A stretch of DNA of 64,000 bases from Marinobacter antarcticus (GCF_900142385.1 NZ_FRAQ01000001.1:434001-498000), one strand, 5' to 3'; counted from the first letter of the stretch, positions 27,518 through 37,561 are shown. The notes: generated from the letters alone by a model not told the origin. A program made the numbers and translations.

Positions 27518-29031
27518 AAAGCCTCCTCGTTTCGCTGCTGGTTACTATGTGTCCGGTCAGCGTGCCGGCCGGCCGCTTCTACGCTAACGGTCAAACCGTC
27601 AATCCCGGTTACCTGTAAAGCATCGCCCTGTCGTACAGGATTGTCGCTCTCGGCCTTCCAGCGCTCTCCGCTGAGCCGTGCGTGGCCCCGGTAAGTATTA
27701 TGCTCTTTGCGGAAATCATCCAGAGCAACCGCCTTTTCCCGGACTATCTGCTCGGTACCGCTTACAGGATGTTTTTTGCGTAATCCAACGAACCGGGTGA
27801 CTGTCCACAGAATGAAACCTGCCGCCACAGCTGCAGTACCGCCAATGACCGGCAGAGAGATCGCACGATGGCTGCCGTCCATAAGAATGACCGATCCGGT
27901 AACAAACGCAACCAGGCCGCCCACACCGAGAATGCCAAAACTGGGGATAAAAGATTCACCGACAATAAACGCCAACCCCAGAAGAACCAATGCCAACCCG
28001 GCGTAGTTAACTGACAGCACCTGGAACGCAAACATCGCCAGGATCAGGCAGATGGCGCCAATAACGCCCGGCACCACGCCGCCCGGGTTCGCCAGCTCAA
28101 AGATAATGCCGTAGAACCCGATAATCATCAGGAAGTAGGCAACGTTGGGATGGGTAATCACAGAAAGCAGGCCGGTGCGCCAGCCCGGCTGCATGCGGAC
28201 AATCTCCAGGCCGGCAGTCTGCAGGGTTCTATCGCCGGTGGCCATACGCACAGTGCGCCCGTCAATCTGGCGCATCAGCCCGGGTAGATCAGCCGCGACA
28301 ACATCTACAACATTTCGCTCCAGCGCCTCACTGGCTCCCAGATTCACGGCTTCACGCACGGCTTCTTCAGCCCAGTCTGCATTTCTGCCATGGCGATCCG
28401 CGAGTCCTCGTATATAGCTGACTGCATCCTCCAGAACCTTGCGCTCCATAGCCGTTCCGCCGCGGCGCTTGCTGTTCTCGCCGGCACCGTCGTCTGGCGC
28501 CGTTTTCTGATCATCGCCGGAAGCACCGGCAGTGTCTTTTTCAGGCTGGGAGTCGGCAGGTGCTTCCGGGCTGCCCGGCAACCCACCCATCTGAACCGGC
28601 GTTGCGGAACCCAGATTGGTAGCAGGTGCCATAGCAGCGACATGGCTGCCGTAGAGAATATAGGTTCCGGCACTGGCGGCACGAGCACCCTGGGGAGAAA
28701 CATAGGTCACCACCGGCACATCGGAGCCCAGAATGGTTTTGATCATTTCTCGCATAGAGTCCATAAGGCCGCCTGGCGTATCCATTTCCAGCACCACCAG
28801 CGCTGCACCTTCGGATTCGGCCCGGCGAATACCCCGGACAACATAATCCATGGTGGCGGGACCAATCACACCTTCAACCGTGAGAACCAGGGCGGTTCCG
28901 GAGCTCTTTTGCTGGGCAAATACCTGATGGGTCAGTGAAGCCAGTGAGAACAATGCGCCAGTCAGAAAAACCATGGCCCACACTCTCAACCATTTCTGAC
29001 GGCCTGACCTGATAGGATGGTAGGACTGCAT
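27514..29031 (-). CDS. Long-form NfeD membrane serine protease
   Basis: 505 residues. A signal sequence (about 1-38) is followed by a ClpP-like protease domain with the nucleophile Ser in [15 protein letters not shown] (about 115-129) and a conserved Lys in [13 protein letters not shown]. Then come four or so transmembrane helices (about 285-410) and a C-terminal OB-fold ([13 protein letters not shown]). It degrades or regulates slipin partners at the inner membrane. There is an Asp/Glu/Lys-rich insert (about 150-190). A GGAGG ribosome site precedes the ATG. Confidence 0.92.
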   Translation of the reverse strand: MQSYHPIRSGRQKWLRVWAMVFLTGALFSLASLTHQVFAQQKSSGTALVLTVEGVIGPATMDYVVRGIRRAESEGAALVVLEMDTPGGLMDSMREMIKTILGSDVPVVTYVSPQGARAASAGTYILYGSHVAAMAPATNLGSATPVQMGGLPGSPEAPADSQPEKDTAGASGDDQKTAPDDGAGENSKRRGGTAMERKVLEDAVSYIRGLADRHGRNADWAEEAVREAVNLGASEALERNVVDVVAADLPGLMRQIDGRTVRMATGDRTLQTAGLEIVRMQPGWRTGLLSVITHPNVAYFLMIIGFYGIIFELANPGGVVPGVIGAICLILAMFAFQVLSVNYAGLALVLLGLAFIVGESFIPSFGILGVGGLVAFVTGSVILMDGSHRAISLPVIGGTAAVAAGFILWTVTRFVGLRKKHPVSGTEQIVREKAVALDDFRKEHNTYRGHARLSGERWKAESDNPVRQGDALQVTGIDGLTVSVEAAGRHADRTHSNQQRNEEAL

Positions 29032-29093
29032 ATCGCCTCCCCGGATCCAAAAGATGGTTCAGAACCCCCTGGCAAGCACCGAAACCGGCAGGA

Positions 29094-30143
29094 TCAGAAA
29101 TACAATTTCTGCTCAGGCTCTTCCGGTAAGGGGGGCTGTTTGTCTTTTGACGTCTTGTCGGACGCCATGCGTGTAACCTGTTCACCGACCATGGCAGGAA
29201 TACCATCAGCCTGGTCTACTGCCAGCTCTATCGCCTTGCGCTGAACCTCAACACCCGGATGTTTCTGGCGAAATGCTTCAACTTCCCGGGTAACTTCACG
29301 CCAAAGGCGATCCCGATCCTGCTGACTGTATTCTTCATGGGGGCGATGAACCTCCAGCCAGACTTCGCCACCGGATATCCCCATTTTTACAGGATCATTA
29401 ACAATCTGCACTGAAGTGCCCTTGCTCACCTGATAGACAAAGCGGGATATGTCTTCGTTATACATGCGAAAACAACCGTGACTCACCGGCATACCCACGC
29501 CAAACCGCTTGTTGGTGCCGTGAATCAGGTAACCCTGCTCACTCAACAGCAAGGCATGACTACCCAACGGGTTACCCGGGCCAGGGGGAATCATTCGGGG
29601 CAGAAAGTCGCCCGAGGCCTCATATTCTGCGCGAATGCTGGCAGGGGGGTACCATGCCGGCGATTCCAGTGGCATGGTTACCTTGGCATCTGTCAGTGGA
29701 GACGGGTTCTCAGAGGTACCAACGCCAACCGGATAAACCTGCACGCCATCCCCGGTAAAATAGTAAAGCCGATACTCAGCCAGGTTGATAACAATACCTT
29801 CCCGGCGTGCCTCCGGGATAACATACTGGCGCGGCAGTGTAATCGTAGTCCCTTCACCAGGCAGCCAGGGATCCACACCCGGGTTGGCTTTCACCAGCTC
29901 AAGATAGCCCAACGCAAGCTGGCTACCCACTTCGGCAAACGTATCTTCGTAACGGGTAGTAAACACACCCAACCGACCGGCCAGATCACCGTTCACCTTA
30001 AACGTTGGCACCCGGGGGCTGCGATCAGGCGCCTTTCCGGAAGCAGGTTTTTCAGATGTGCTGCTCTGCTCTGCGGCCCATAGGGGCTGGAAAACCAGCG
30101 CACCCGCCAGCAGCATCAGTGTTGAATACTTTTTAAATTCCAT
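29094..30143 (-). CDS. L,D-transpeptidase (ErfK/YbiS-type) with LysM-like N-terminus
   Basis: About 349 residues from ATG 30143 (GGGA 5 bp upstream). A signal peptide (about 1-22) precedes a LysM-like segment (about 65-100, TFAEVGSQLALGYLELVKANPGVD). The YkuD domain has HGTNKRFGVGMPVSHGCFRM (about 209-228) with the catalytic Cys in SHGCFR. A C-terminal charged tail (KDKQPPLPEEPEQKLYF) is unusual. This is the second L,D-transpeptidase in 5 kb, on the other side of the lipoprotein and NfeD genes. Confidence 0.9.
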   Translation of the reverse strand: MEFKKYSTLMLLAGALVFQPLWAAEQSSTSEKPASGKAPDRSPRVPTFKVNGDLAGRLGVFTTRYEDTFAEVGSQLALGYLELVKANPGVDPWLPGEGTTITLPRQYVIPEARREGIVINLAEYRLYYFTGDGVQVYPVGVGTSENPSPLTDAKVTMPLESPAWYPPASIRAEYEASGDFLPRMIPPGPGNPLGSHALLLSEQGYLIHGTNKRFGVGMPVSHGCFRMYNEDISRFVYQVSKGTSVQIVNDPVKMGISGGEVWLEVHRPHEEYSQQDRDRLWREVTREVEAFRQKHPGVEVQRKAIELAVDQADGIPAMVGEQVTRMASDKTSKDKQPPLPEEPEQKLYF

Positions 30144-30269
30144 AAATCCCATTCCAGAAAAACCTGCATCTCCGCGTGCAGTGACAGCAGCCACCCTCAA
30201 GAGTTCCAGACCACCGATGATTACCCGGTTTGTTTCGGTAACGCGGAGCGGAGGCTATCACCTGAAGCA

Positions 30270-30695
30270 CTATTTCTGCTTTTCAGCATTATCCAGGATT
30301 TTGTGGAACACCTTCAGTGAATTCTCGATATCGTCGAGGCTGATACCGTCAAGCATTTCTTCCCGCAATGCATCGGCCCGAGCGGACAGAACTTCCATGA
30401 ACTCCCGACCGGGATCGGTGAGGTGCAACCGACGAGCCCGTCGATCCTTGGGGCAGGCACGGCGCTCTATCAGTTTCTGATTTTCAAGGCTGTCGAGCAG
30501 GCGGACAAGTGTAGGGTTTTCAATGGCCATCAGACCCGCCAGTTCACGCTGGGTAAGACCTTCGCCACCCTGCTGAAGATAGACCATGGTGGTCCAGCGG
30601 GCCTGAGTAACACCCAGGTCTTTCAGGCGCTCGTCTAAAAGCTTGCGCCAGCGACGAGTTACCCGAGCGACGGCAAAGGGGAACTGATCTTTCAT
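30270..30695 (-). CDS. MarR family transcriptional regulator
   Basis: 141 residues from ATG 30695 (GGAG upstream). The winged helix (about 25-100) is typical of SlyA-like proteins: LTQRELAGLMAIENPTLVRLLDSLE then ERRACPKDRRARRLHLTDPG. It probably binds a palindrome near its own promoter and senses a small phenolic or similar ligand. Targets are unclear; the neighbours are an L,D-transpeptidase and an MFS carrier on the same strand. Confidence 0.9.
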   Translation of the reverse strand: MKDQFPFAVARVTRRWRKLLDERLKDLGVTQARWTTMVYLQQGGEGLTQRELAGLMAIENPTLVRLLDSLENQKLIERRACPKDRRARRLHLTDPGREFMEVLSARADALREEMLDGISLDDIENSLKVFHKILDNAEKQK

Positions 30696-30867
30696 GGTTA
30701 ATACTCCGTTCCGGGGCCGGAATCGCGCTTCGCGAGTCACACAGTGCCGACCAAAAGGCATAACACTAAGGGAATGCTACCAATAGTAAGCTAACCATTG
30801 AGATAAAAACAGATATTAAAACAAAACAAAATCGGTGAAAACCGAAAGATGGCCCCAGACTCATGCG

Positions 30868-32154
30868 TCAGCCTGTCTGGCGCATGGACTCCTCATTCAT
30901 TTCCTCAACCTCTGGAGACTCCTGAAACTCCGTATTCCGCGGATCCAGTTCTGCCAGTACAGAAGAGGTTTCGGGCATTGCTGGCACATAGTGCTCCTGA
31001 TCCGCAATGGCCACGTCGTCAGTGAAGGTAATGCGCAGAGACGTGATCACCGCAAGCACCAGCAGGAAAGCGGCATTGCCCAAAAACAGGCCTTTTGGCC
31101 CCATAAGGTTAATCAGTTCAGCCATCGCAATGGGGCCGATAACGCTGCCGACACCGTAACTGAGAAGCAAGGTGGCACTGGCCGCCACAATCCGGGTGCT
31201 TTCCATGCGGTCGTTGGTTATAGCAACAGAAATCGGGTAGATCATGGCCGAGAGCCCGGTGAACGTACCCACCAGCAACATGAGTAGCCAGAGATTTCCG
31301 GCGCCCATAAAGCTCACAGCGACCGCTGCCAGAGCGGCAGCAAACACTACCCAGAACATCACCCGGCGGCGATCAAAACGGTCGCAAAGCCGCCCCAGTG
31401 GCCAAGCAAGAAGCATGGCCGCAATAATGGCGCTGGCCATAAAGGTTGAGGTCTTCGCGACATCAAGCCCCATCAGGGTTGCGTATACCGGCCCCAATGC
31501 ATAAAAGCCGCCGACCAGCACGCCACAGACCACGGCGCCGGAAACGCCGGTAAACGACTCACGGGCAAGCGTGAAAAACGATATGCGCTGAACCTGTTCG
31601 ATAACCGGTGCTTCCATCCGGGTCAGAGACAGGGGAATCAGCGCAAGCGCCAGCAGAATCGCGGCCAGGGAGAACGGCATAAAGTTGGCCGGATCACCCA
31701 CATTGATAAAAAGCTGGCCGCCTGCTGCCGAGAGGTAGAAAACGATCTGGTAAACCGCAAACAGTGCGCCCCGATTAGTGTTGCTGGCGCGGCTGGAGAA
31801 CCAGCTTTCGATGACAACCAGAACGCCGGCAATGCTGAACCCCGAAAGCACCCGCAAGAATGCCCAGAACTCCGAAGAAATGGCCATAGGGTACATGAGT
31901 GCAGTCACGGCAGAGATCGTCGCAAATACAGCGAACGCGCGGATATGACCAACCCGGCCGATGATCCGGTGTACGTAGAGGGTGCCCAGAACAAAGCCTA
32001 TGGAATAGCAAACCAGCACCCAACCTATAATGTCGGGTGAAACCAATTCGATACTCAAACGAATACCCAACAACGTCGTCAGAAACGCGTTTCCGCTGAC
32101 CAGCAGGACAATACTCAAAAGGAGAGCAGACAGAGAAGTGACCGTTCGGGTCAT
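30868..32154 (-). CDS. MFS transporter, YcaD-like
   Basis: About 428 residues from ATG 32154 (GGAG upstream), 12 predicted transmembrane segments. Typical motifs include GWVLVCYSIGFVLGTLYVHRIIGRVGHIR (first-half loop) and a RLCDRFDRRRVMF repeat in the second half. The protein ends with an acidic tail of about 50 residues. The substrate is unknown. It is divergent from a BrxR-like regulator and 172 bp upstream of the MarR gene; either regulator might control it. Confidence 0.85.
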   Translation of the reverse strand: MTRTVTSLSALLLSIVLLVSGNAFLTTLLGIRLSIELVSPDIIGWVLVCYSIGFVLGTLYVHRIIGRVGHIRAFAVFATISAVTALMYPMAISSEFWAFLRVLSGFSIAGVLVVIESWFSSRASNTNRGALFAVYQIVFYLSAAGGQLFINVGDPANFMPFSLAAILLALALIPLSLTRMEAPVIEQVQRISFFTLARESFTGVSGAVVCGVLVGGFYALGPVYATLMGLDVAKTSTFMASAIIAAMLLAWPLGRLCDRFDRRRVMFWVVFAAALAAVAVSFMGAGNLWLLMLLVGTFTGLSAMIYPISVAITNDRMESTRIVAASATLLLSYGVGSVIGPIAMAELINLMGPKGLFLGNAAFLLVLAVITSLRITFTDDVAIADQEHYVPAMPETSSVLAELDPRNTEFQESPEVEEMNEESMRQTG

Positions 32155-32328
32155 TACAGAAGCTCCGGGCTTTGCGGTGCAAATTGATTGGGGCTGGAAG
32201 TCAGAGTAGCAGCAAGAACCCGACTTTGCTGAAACCGTATTACAACAGCACCTAAGCAGCGTGGCCACTACGCACTTCCCGAATTTCAGCACGCGACCCA
32301 AGAGCGTCAAACCCGCCTATGGCGCGGT

Positions 32329-32351
32329 TTCACAATGTTTCACATTAATGT
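32329..32351. promoter_or_regulatory. Candidate operator between MFS and WYL-regulator genes
   Basis: Two GTTTCACA direct repeats, 10 bp apart (one helical turn), run into a perfect 12 bp palindrome CACATTAATGTG. It lies about 65-90 bp before the WYL regulator start, a sensible place for autoregulation. No experimental motif is known to me for this protein. Confidence 0.4.
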
Positions 32352-32419
32352 GCCGTAACAGACCTGCCTCGACATAGGAGGTAACATAAACAGCAGCTAT
32401 TTAATAAACCCGTGAGCGT

Positions 32420-33328
32420 TTGGTTATGAAAAAAACGGACTGGCCCATTCGATGGGACTTGTTGCTTCGTTACCGACTTATTGAAACCATTGCCCTGTGG
32501 GAAGGTCGCCTGACCACCAACCACATTTGTCACAGCTTTGGTATCGGCCGGCAGCAGGCATCCAAGGATATAAACACTTACCTTCGCGAACTAGCCCCGG
32601 GCAATCTCGTTTATGATCGTCACCTCAAGGGCTACGTACCAGCAGCGCGTTACCGGCCCGTTGTTACCCGGGGGTACGTCAGCGAATATCAGGATCTGCT
32701 CGCGCGCCAGCAGAGCCTTAGCAACACCTTTGAAGACCTTGATATCGGCCTGCCGGACAGCATGGTTGTAAACAGCCCCAACCGGGTTATCGCACCCGAA
32801 ACCATGCGCGCCGTGGTAGCTGCCACCCGTCATGGCCGTCAACTCAAAGCCAGCTACGCATCCCTGAGCCGCCCTGAAGCCGTAGAGGGTATTCTGGAAC
32901 CGCACACGCTGGTGTGCACGGGCAACAACTGGCACCTGCGCGCCTGGAGTGAATCCAACCGCGAATTCCGGGATTTTGCCCTCAGCCGTTTCCACACTGC
33001 ACCCACGGCCCTGCGACAAAAAGCCAAACATACTAGCCAGCAGGACGATGACTGGAACCGCAACGTCACGATGTCGATCTCCCCTGATCAACGCCTGACG
33101 GAAGCCCAGCAAAAGATCATCGCGTTGGATTACGGTATGGAGAACGGTCGCCTTAACGTTGATACCCGGGCCGCTCTGGCGCCATATGTATTGTCGCGGC
33201 TTGGAATTGCACTGGACAACCATCATCCTGATCCGCTGATACAACAACTTGAACTGACCAATCCGGATCAGCTCGGGTTTGGCAGCAAGCGCGAGCGTGC
33301 GCTGAAAGCCGCCGCAGGCCTCAGCTAA
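32420..33328 (+). CDS. BrxR/CapW-like WYL-domain transcriptional regulator
   Basis: 302 residues in three parts: an N-terminal winged HTH (about 10-70; HICHSFGIGRQQASKDINTYLRE), a WYL-like domain (about 125-205; LEPHTLVCTGNNWHLRAWSE, FRDFALSRF) and a C-terminal WCX-like domain (about 215-295). This is the layout of BrxR/CapW repressors known to guard phage-defence loci. Here no defence genes adjoin it: an MFS gene lies upstream and a secreted nuclease downstream. It may be an orphan or a broader DNA-damage/nucleotide sensor. The ATG two codons in (32426) is an alternative start. Confidence 0.75.
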   Translation: MVMKKTDWPIRWDLLLRYRLIETIALWEGRLTTNHICHSFGIGRQQASKDINTYLRELAPGNLVYDRHLKGYVPAARYRPVVTRGYVSEYQDLLARQQSLSNTFEDLDIGLPDSMVVNSPNRVIAPETMRAVVAATRHGRQLKASYASLSRPEAVEGILEPHTLVCTGNNWHLRAWSESNREFRDFALSRFHTAPTALRQKAKHTSQQDDDWNRNVTMSISPDQRLTEAQQKIIALDYGMENGRLNVDTRAALAPYVLSRLGIALDNHHPDPLIQQLELTNPDQLGFGSKRERALKAAAGLS

Positions 33329-33338
33329 GCTGATCAGC

Positions 33339-35099
33339 GTGACCCCAAGCGCACGGTTTTTTTGTGCCCTCACTCTTACCCTGGTACTACCTGCCTCAGA
33401 GGTTTTGGCGGCGAACCTTTGTGGCGATCCGGCGATACCGGTCTCTGAGATTCAGGGCCGGGGCGACACCTCTCCGCTCGTCGGCGACCGGGTGACTGTG
33501 GAAGGCGTCCTCACTTTCGACGCCCGCATGGACGGCGGGTTTGACGGTTTTTATCTGCAACAGGCTGATGGCGAAACCGACGGCAACCCTGAGACCTCCG
33601 AAGCACTGTTGATCTATACCCGCAAAAAGACGGGGGCGTTGGGCGAGCGTTTGCGCGTTACCGGCACCGTTAAAGAATTCCATGACCTGACCGAGCTGGC
33701 CGACATCCGAACCATCACCTCCTGCGGTTCGGCACCCCTCCCGAAAGCTCAGGTTCTGGAGCTGCTTTGGCCGGATACCCTGGAGTCACTCGAAAACATG
33801 CGAGTCCGGGTGGCCCAGCCGTTGACGATTATCGATTCCTGGAACCTTGCACGTTACGGCGAGCTCACGCTGGCAGCCGGCGATCAGGTGGTGCCCACGG
33901 AATACCTGGAGCCCGACCCACAGGCCACACTGATTGCCGACCGAAACCGGCAGCAGAGACTGCTGCTGGACGATGGCCGCAGCGTTCGCGATCCCAGCCC
34001 GATACCCTGGCCACCCGGCGGCCTGAGTGATGAGAATACGGTTCGCACCGGCGATAAAATCCAGGAGCTCTCGGGGATTCTTGATTACCGGTTCGGAGCC
34101 TGGCGGATACAACCGGAAAAACCACCGATTTTCGAATCTGTAAACATGAGGCTGCCAGCACCCGGCCGGCCGGCAGAGCCCCATGTCCGGGTTATGACCA
34201 TGAACCTGGAGAACTACTTTAACGGCAATGGTGAAGGTGGAGGCTTCCCAACTGCACGCGGCGCGTCAACAGCTTTGGCACTCGAGGTACAGCAAAGGCG
34301 GCTGGTAGCAGCACTGCGGCGACCAGACCCGGACATTCTGGCGATCACCGAACTGGAAAACGATGGCTATAATGAGAGCAGCGCAATAGCACAGCTGGCC
34401 AGTGCTCTCGGGCCAGAATGGGCCTTTGTTGCGACCCCGGGCGCAGACGGCCAGGACAAGATCCGCACGGGCTTACTATACCGCCGTGATCGCATCGTAG
34501 CCGAAGCACAGCCAAAACGTCTGAACACCGGCCCGTTCAGCAACAGGGGCCGCCCACCACTGGCACAGATCTTCCGCCCCGAAGGTCAACGTCATGCAAT
34601 TCAGATAATAGTGCCACACCTGAAATCAAAGTCCTGCCAAGGTGCAACGGGTGACAACCGGGACAGGAATGATGGCCAGGGGTGCTATGCCGGGCGTCGC
34701 ACAGAAGCCGCTCAGGCCCTTACAAAATGGCTGGATCAGCTACCGCAGATCCCCGATCTTGCAGGCACGCTGATCACAGGCGATCTCAACAGCTATTTCC
34801 GGGAAGCGCCGCTACAGGCTCTGCAGCAGGCGGGATTCACCAGCATGGTGCATCATTTTCACCCCTGCACGGCACAGCAATGTGATCATTACACATACCG
34901 GTACAAAGGCGAAAAAGGTTCGCTGGATTACGCTCTTGCTTCGTCTTCGCTCAAACCCCGGATTCTCGGCGCCAGAACCTGGATCATCAATGCCGACGAG
35001 CCAGCGCCTCTGGGGTATAAAAACAACCTGCCTGGCACAGCCGCGTCGCCTTGGCGCTCCTCTGATCACAATCCGGTGATTACCGATATCCGGCTCTGA
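33339..35099 (+). CDS. Exported endonuclease/exonuclease/phosphatase family nuclease (ExeM/NucH-like)
   Basis: 586 residues from a GTG start 11 bp after the WYL gene. A signal peptide (about 1-24, ending EVLAA) leads to an N-terminal OB-like region (about 35-115). The EEP nuclease domain (about 280-585) has MTMNLENYF, ITELENDG (catalytic Glu), GDLNSYF and SSDHNPVITDI (catalytic Asp/His). It would degrade extracellular DNA for nutrients or biofilm turnover. Sharing a transcript with a BrxR-like regulator is unusual. Confidence 0.88.
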   Translation: MTPSARFFCALTLTLVLPASEVLAANLCGDPAIPVSEIQGRGDTSPLVGDRVTVEGVLTFDARMDGGFDGFYLQQADGETDGNPETSEALLIYTRKKTGALGERLRVTGTVKEFHDLTELADIRTITSCGSAPLPKAQVLELLWPDTLESLENMRVRVAQPLTIIDSWNLARYGELTLAAGDQVVPTEYLEPDPQATLIADRNRQQRLLLDDGRSVRDPSPIPWPPGGLSDENTVRTGDKIQELSGILDYRFGAWRIQPEKPPIFESVNMRLPAPGRPAEPHVRVMTMNLENYFNGNGEGGGFPTARGASTALALEVQQRRLVAALRRPDPDILAITELENDGYNESSAIAQLASALGPEWAFVATPGADGQDKIRTGLLYRRDRIVAEAQPKRLNTGPFSNRGRPPLAQIFRPEGQRHAIQIIVPHLKSKSCQGATGDNRDRNDGQGCYAGRRTEAAQALTKWLDQLPQIPDLAGTLITGDLNSYFREAPLQALQQAGFTSMVHHFHPCTAQQCDHYTYRYKGEKGSLDYALASSSLKPRILGARTWIINADEPAPLGYKNNLPGTAASPWRSSDHNPVITDIRL

Positions 35100-35153
35100 C
35101 CGGATCCTCCGGTTCCTGAAAAACCCTTCCCCCACACATCGGCTCCCGTGTGA

Positions 35154-35810
35154 TCAGTCAATACCGATGATTTTGTGCATCTGCAAAGTCAGGCGCCAGC
35201 GGGGGTGGGCCAGGCAGTAATCCGTGGCCTTGCGGGTGTTGCTCTGCTTGACCGGGTCTGTATCGTTATCAGGGGCTGACGGGGAGGCCATGGGCGACAG
35301 GAAAAAATGCCGGGCGTTTATATGAGTGAACCTTTCCGGCATGGCCTTAGGCTGGGGATACACCAGTTTAAGCTCATCGCAGGCTTCAATTACCACAGGA
35401 GCATTCGCCTTGGGGCTCACGCAGAGCCAATCGATGCCGGCAGGCGCGGGCAGGGTGCCATTGGTTTCCACACCCACCTCAAACCCTTGCTGATGAAAAG
35501 CATCAATCAGTTTTTCGTCCAACTGCAGTAACGGCTCTCCGCCGGTACAAACCACGTAGGGTGCTCCTGGCGCATCCGGCCAGAGCCTGCGGATATGGGC
35601 CGAAAGAGCTTCTGCGGTTTCAAAGGCACCGCCGTTCTGGCCATCTGTGCCTAAAAAGTCCGTATCACAGAAATCACAAACTGCCGTTGCACGGTCTTTT
35701 TCCCGGCCTGTCCACAAATTGCATTTGCTGAAGCGGCAGAATACTGCAGCTCGACCTGCTTGGGCTCCCTCACCCTGCAAGGTATAAAACGCTTCCTTGA
35801 CACGGTACAT
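35154..35810 (-). CDS. queE: 7-carboxy-7-deazaguanine synthase QueE
   Basis: 218 residues. Radical SAM enzyme that contracts 6-carboxytetrahydropterin to 7-carboxy-7-deazaguanine for queuosine. It uses the QueE-type cluster spacing Cx14CxxC (C30, C45, C48; CDFCDTDF) instead of CxxxCxxC, and has TGGEPLLQL (about 90-98). It starts within the queC stop codon (TGATG overlap), so the two are translationally coupled. Confidence 0.95.
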   Translation of the reverse strand: MYRVKEAFYTLQGEGAQAGRAAVFCRFSKCNLWTGREKDRATAVCDFCDTDFLGTDGQNGGAFETAEALSAHIRRLWPDAPGAPYVVCTGGEPLLQLDEKLIDAFHQQGFEVGVETNGTLPAPAGIDWLCVSPKANAPVVIEACDELKLVYPQPKAMPERFTHINARHFFLSPMASPSAPDNDTDPVKQSNTRKATDYCLAHPRWRLTLQMHKIIGID

Positions 35811-36475
35811 CAGCGCCCCGCCTCATAGGCCAGCGGATCTGGAAGACCGTTTTCAGCAAAGGCTTCAAGCCGCTCAACACAGGAGCCACAAAGTCCGCAA
35901 GCTTGTTCCCGCCCGTTGTAGCAAGTCCAGGTATTGGCGTAGTCGAGCCCGAGCTTCAGGCCCTCAGCCAGAATTTCGCCTTTTCTTATGTGCATGAACG
36001 GTGCTTCGATACCCACGGGCTCATAGTTGGCAACCCGGCATACGGCATCCATTTTCTCTACAAACTCCGGCCGACAGTCAGGGTAAATAGCGTGATCGCC
36101 ACCATGGGCGCCATACCACACAGCACCGGCATTCACGGTTACGGCATAGCCGGTAGCCAGGGAGAGCAGGATCATGTTGCGGTTGGGCACCACCGTAGCC
36201 TTCATGTTTTCTTCTTCATAATGGCCTTCGGGTATGTCTTCGCCGGAGGTAAGCGCGGAACCGGACATAACCTCGCTCATAGCACGGATATCAATAACTT
36301 TGTGTGGGATATCGAGGTCAGCGCAAACAGAGCGGGCAACATCGAGTTCTCGGACGTGACGCTGACCATAATTGAAGGAGAGCGCATGAACCCGCAATCC
36401 CCGTGCGCGCGCACAGTGAAGCAGAGTAAAGGAGTCCATACCTCCGGAATAGATTACAACCACAGTGTCAGTCAT
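35810..36475 (-). CDS. queC: 7-cyano-7-deazaguanine synthase QueC
   Basis: About 221 residues from ATG 36475 with AGGAG upstream. The ATP-pyrophosphatase SGGMDS motif lies at about 9-14. The C-terminal zinc site is [19 protein letters not shown] (about 190-208), with four cysteines. It converts 7-carboxy-7-deazaguanine to preQ0. It forms an operon with queE; queD and queF are not in the window. Confidence 0.95.
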   Translation of the reverse strand: MTDTVVVIYSGGMDSFTLLHCARARGLRVHALSFNYGQRHVRELDVARSVCADLDIPHKVIDIRAMSEVMSGSALTSGEDIPEGHYEEENMKATVVPNRNMILLSLATGYAVTVNAGAVWYGAHGGDHAIYPDCRPEFVEKMDAVCRVANYEPVGIEAPFMHIRKGEILAEGLKLGLDYANTWTCYNGREQACGLCGSCVERLEAFAENGLPDPLAYEAGR

Positions 36476-36622
36476 GCAGGCTCCTGGCAAAGAGATAATG
36501 GGTTCTGTAAAGACCGGGTAATAGAATGAGGGTATTGTAACAGTGCAAAGGCGGGTTGGGTTCGCGTCCATGAAGACAGGCGGGTAGACTGACCCCAAAG
36601 TAACCTGATAACCAGACTGCCA

Positions 36623-37129
36623 ATGACCTCCAAACTGCGCCCGGCATTTATCGACTTCGAGGCATCAAGCCTTGACCTGATTGCAAGCTATCCGATCGAG
36701 GTAGGGGTTTGTATGCCCGACAGCGCACTGCATAGCTGGCTGATTGCCCCCCACGTACTCTGGCAGGAATGGTCTGAAAGCGCAGAGGGGATTCATGGCA
36801 TTCCGAGGGCACGGTTATTGACTGAGGGCCATGCAGTAACTGAGGTGGCTCATCACCTCAACCAGCTGTTGTCCGGGCAGGTTTTCTGTGATGCCTGGAC
36901 GTTTGACAGTTTCTGGCTGTACCGGTTATTCAGGGCTGCAGGTGTGAAGCCCGGATTTCAACTGGAGTCTGTCTCTGTACTGCTCGATTCCCGGCAGGTA
37001 AAGCAGTGGCCATCTGCGCGACAACAGGTAATTTCTGACCTGGGCCTGCCTGTTCACCGGGCGGCAAACGATGCGCTGATTCTGCAAAAAACCTGGGAAT
37101 ACGTCAGTGCTTCAGAGCACGCGCTTTGA
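36623..37129 (+). CDS. DEDDh 3'-5' exonuclease-like protein
   Basis: 168 residues. DEDD motifs: FIDFEASSL (D11/E13), a middle [13 protein letters not shown] with Asp, and a closing [10 protein letters not shown] with the His and Asp of the DEDDh class. It is smaller than RNase T/DnaQ and lacks other domains. It is probably a nucleic-acid trimming enzyme. It is divergent from queC. Confidence 0.8.
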   Translation: MTSKLRPAFIDFEASSLDLIASYPIEVGVCMPDSALHSWLIAPHVLWQEWSESAEGIHGIPRARLLTEGHAVTEVAHHLNQLLSGQVFCDAWTFDSFWLYRLFRAAGVKPGFQLESVSVLLDSRQVKQWPSARQQVISDLGLPVHRAANDALILQKTWEYVSASEHAL

Positions 37130-37217
37130 GAACGATCATCCCCAGACCATCCCTCAGGGTGCATAGCGCCCAAATGGCCCTGGGTATCTGTACGAGTTAG
37201 CGGCTACGGACTTTCCA

Positions 37218-37400
37218 CTACCGAAAAAAAACGCAGCCAAAAAGGCTGCGTATAAAGGAGAGATCCATTGGACACCTGGCTGGCAAGTATCTGGATTTGC
37301 ACAACGTAAAAAAACGTGACAAAAGAATTATGAGGGTGCTCCCTACATCCGTCTGTACGCGTTTGCCGAAGCGCTCGAGCTATTGCAAACACTGGGCTAA
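37218..37400 (-). ncRNA. Candidate minus-strand small RNA
   Basis: A perfect intrinsic terminator acts on the minus strand: ACGCAGCC-TTTTT-GGCTGCGT followed by about eight T (terminator 37218-37243). No minus-strand gene lies between it and 37956, so a transcript must start in this gap. AT-rich sequence near 37400-37430 could supply a promoter. A GTTTGC/GCAAAC stem sits near the proposed 5' end. Start position is a guess; no known sRNA family is recognised. Confidence 0.4.
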
Positions 37401-37411
37401 CAGATACACTA
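37376..37411 (+). promoter_or_regulatory. Possible promoter of the 37651 gene leader
   Basis: TTGCAA, 16 bp, TACACT within this stretch on the plus strand would start an RNA near 37415 that runs through the attenuator-like hairpins. The match is moderate. Confidence 0.3.
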
Positions 37412-37561
37412 TTAGTTCAAATGAATCAGTAAAGCCGACTATGATCCGAATGATTCCACAGCACATGATGAACACCGCAGCAGATTGCCTTGAAGGGCAG
37501 AGCATGCGTTCGCGGGTAAAAGACATCTAACGGCTTTCGGTCAGTTCCCGGGAGCTTTTGC

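Noticed and set aside
30270..30695. EctR-type regulator of the ectoine genes
   Set aside because: It is a MarR protein like EctR, but lies 27 kb from ectA beside unrelated genes, with no sequence evidence for binding at the ectA promoter.
37204..37392. Minus-strand frame of 62 codons over the candidate small RNA
   Set aside because: No ribosome site, unusual composition, and it runs through the terminator stem.
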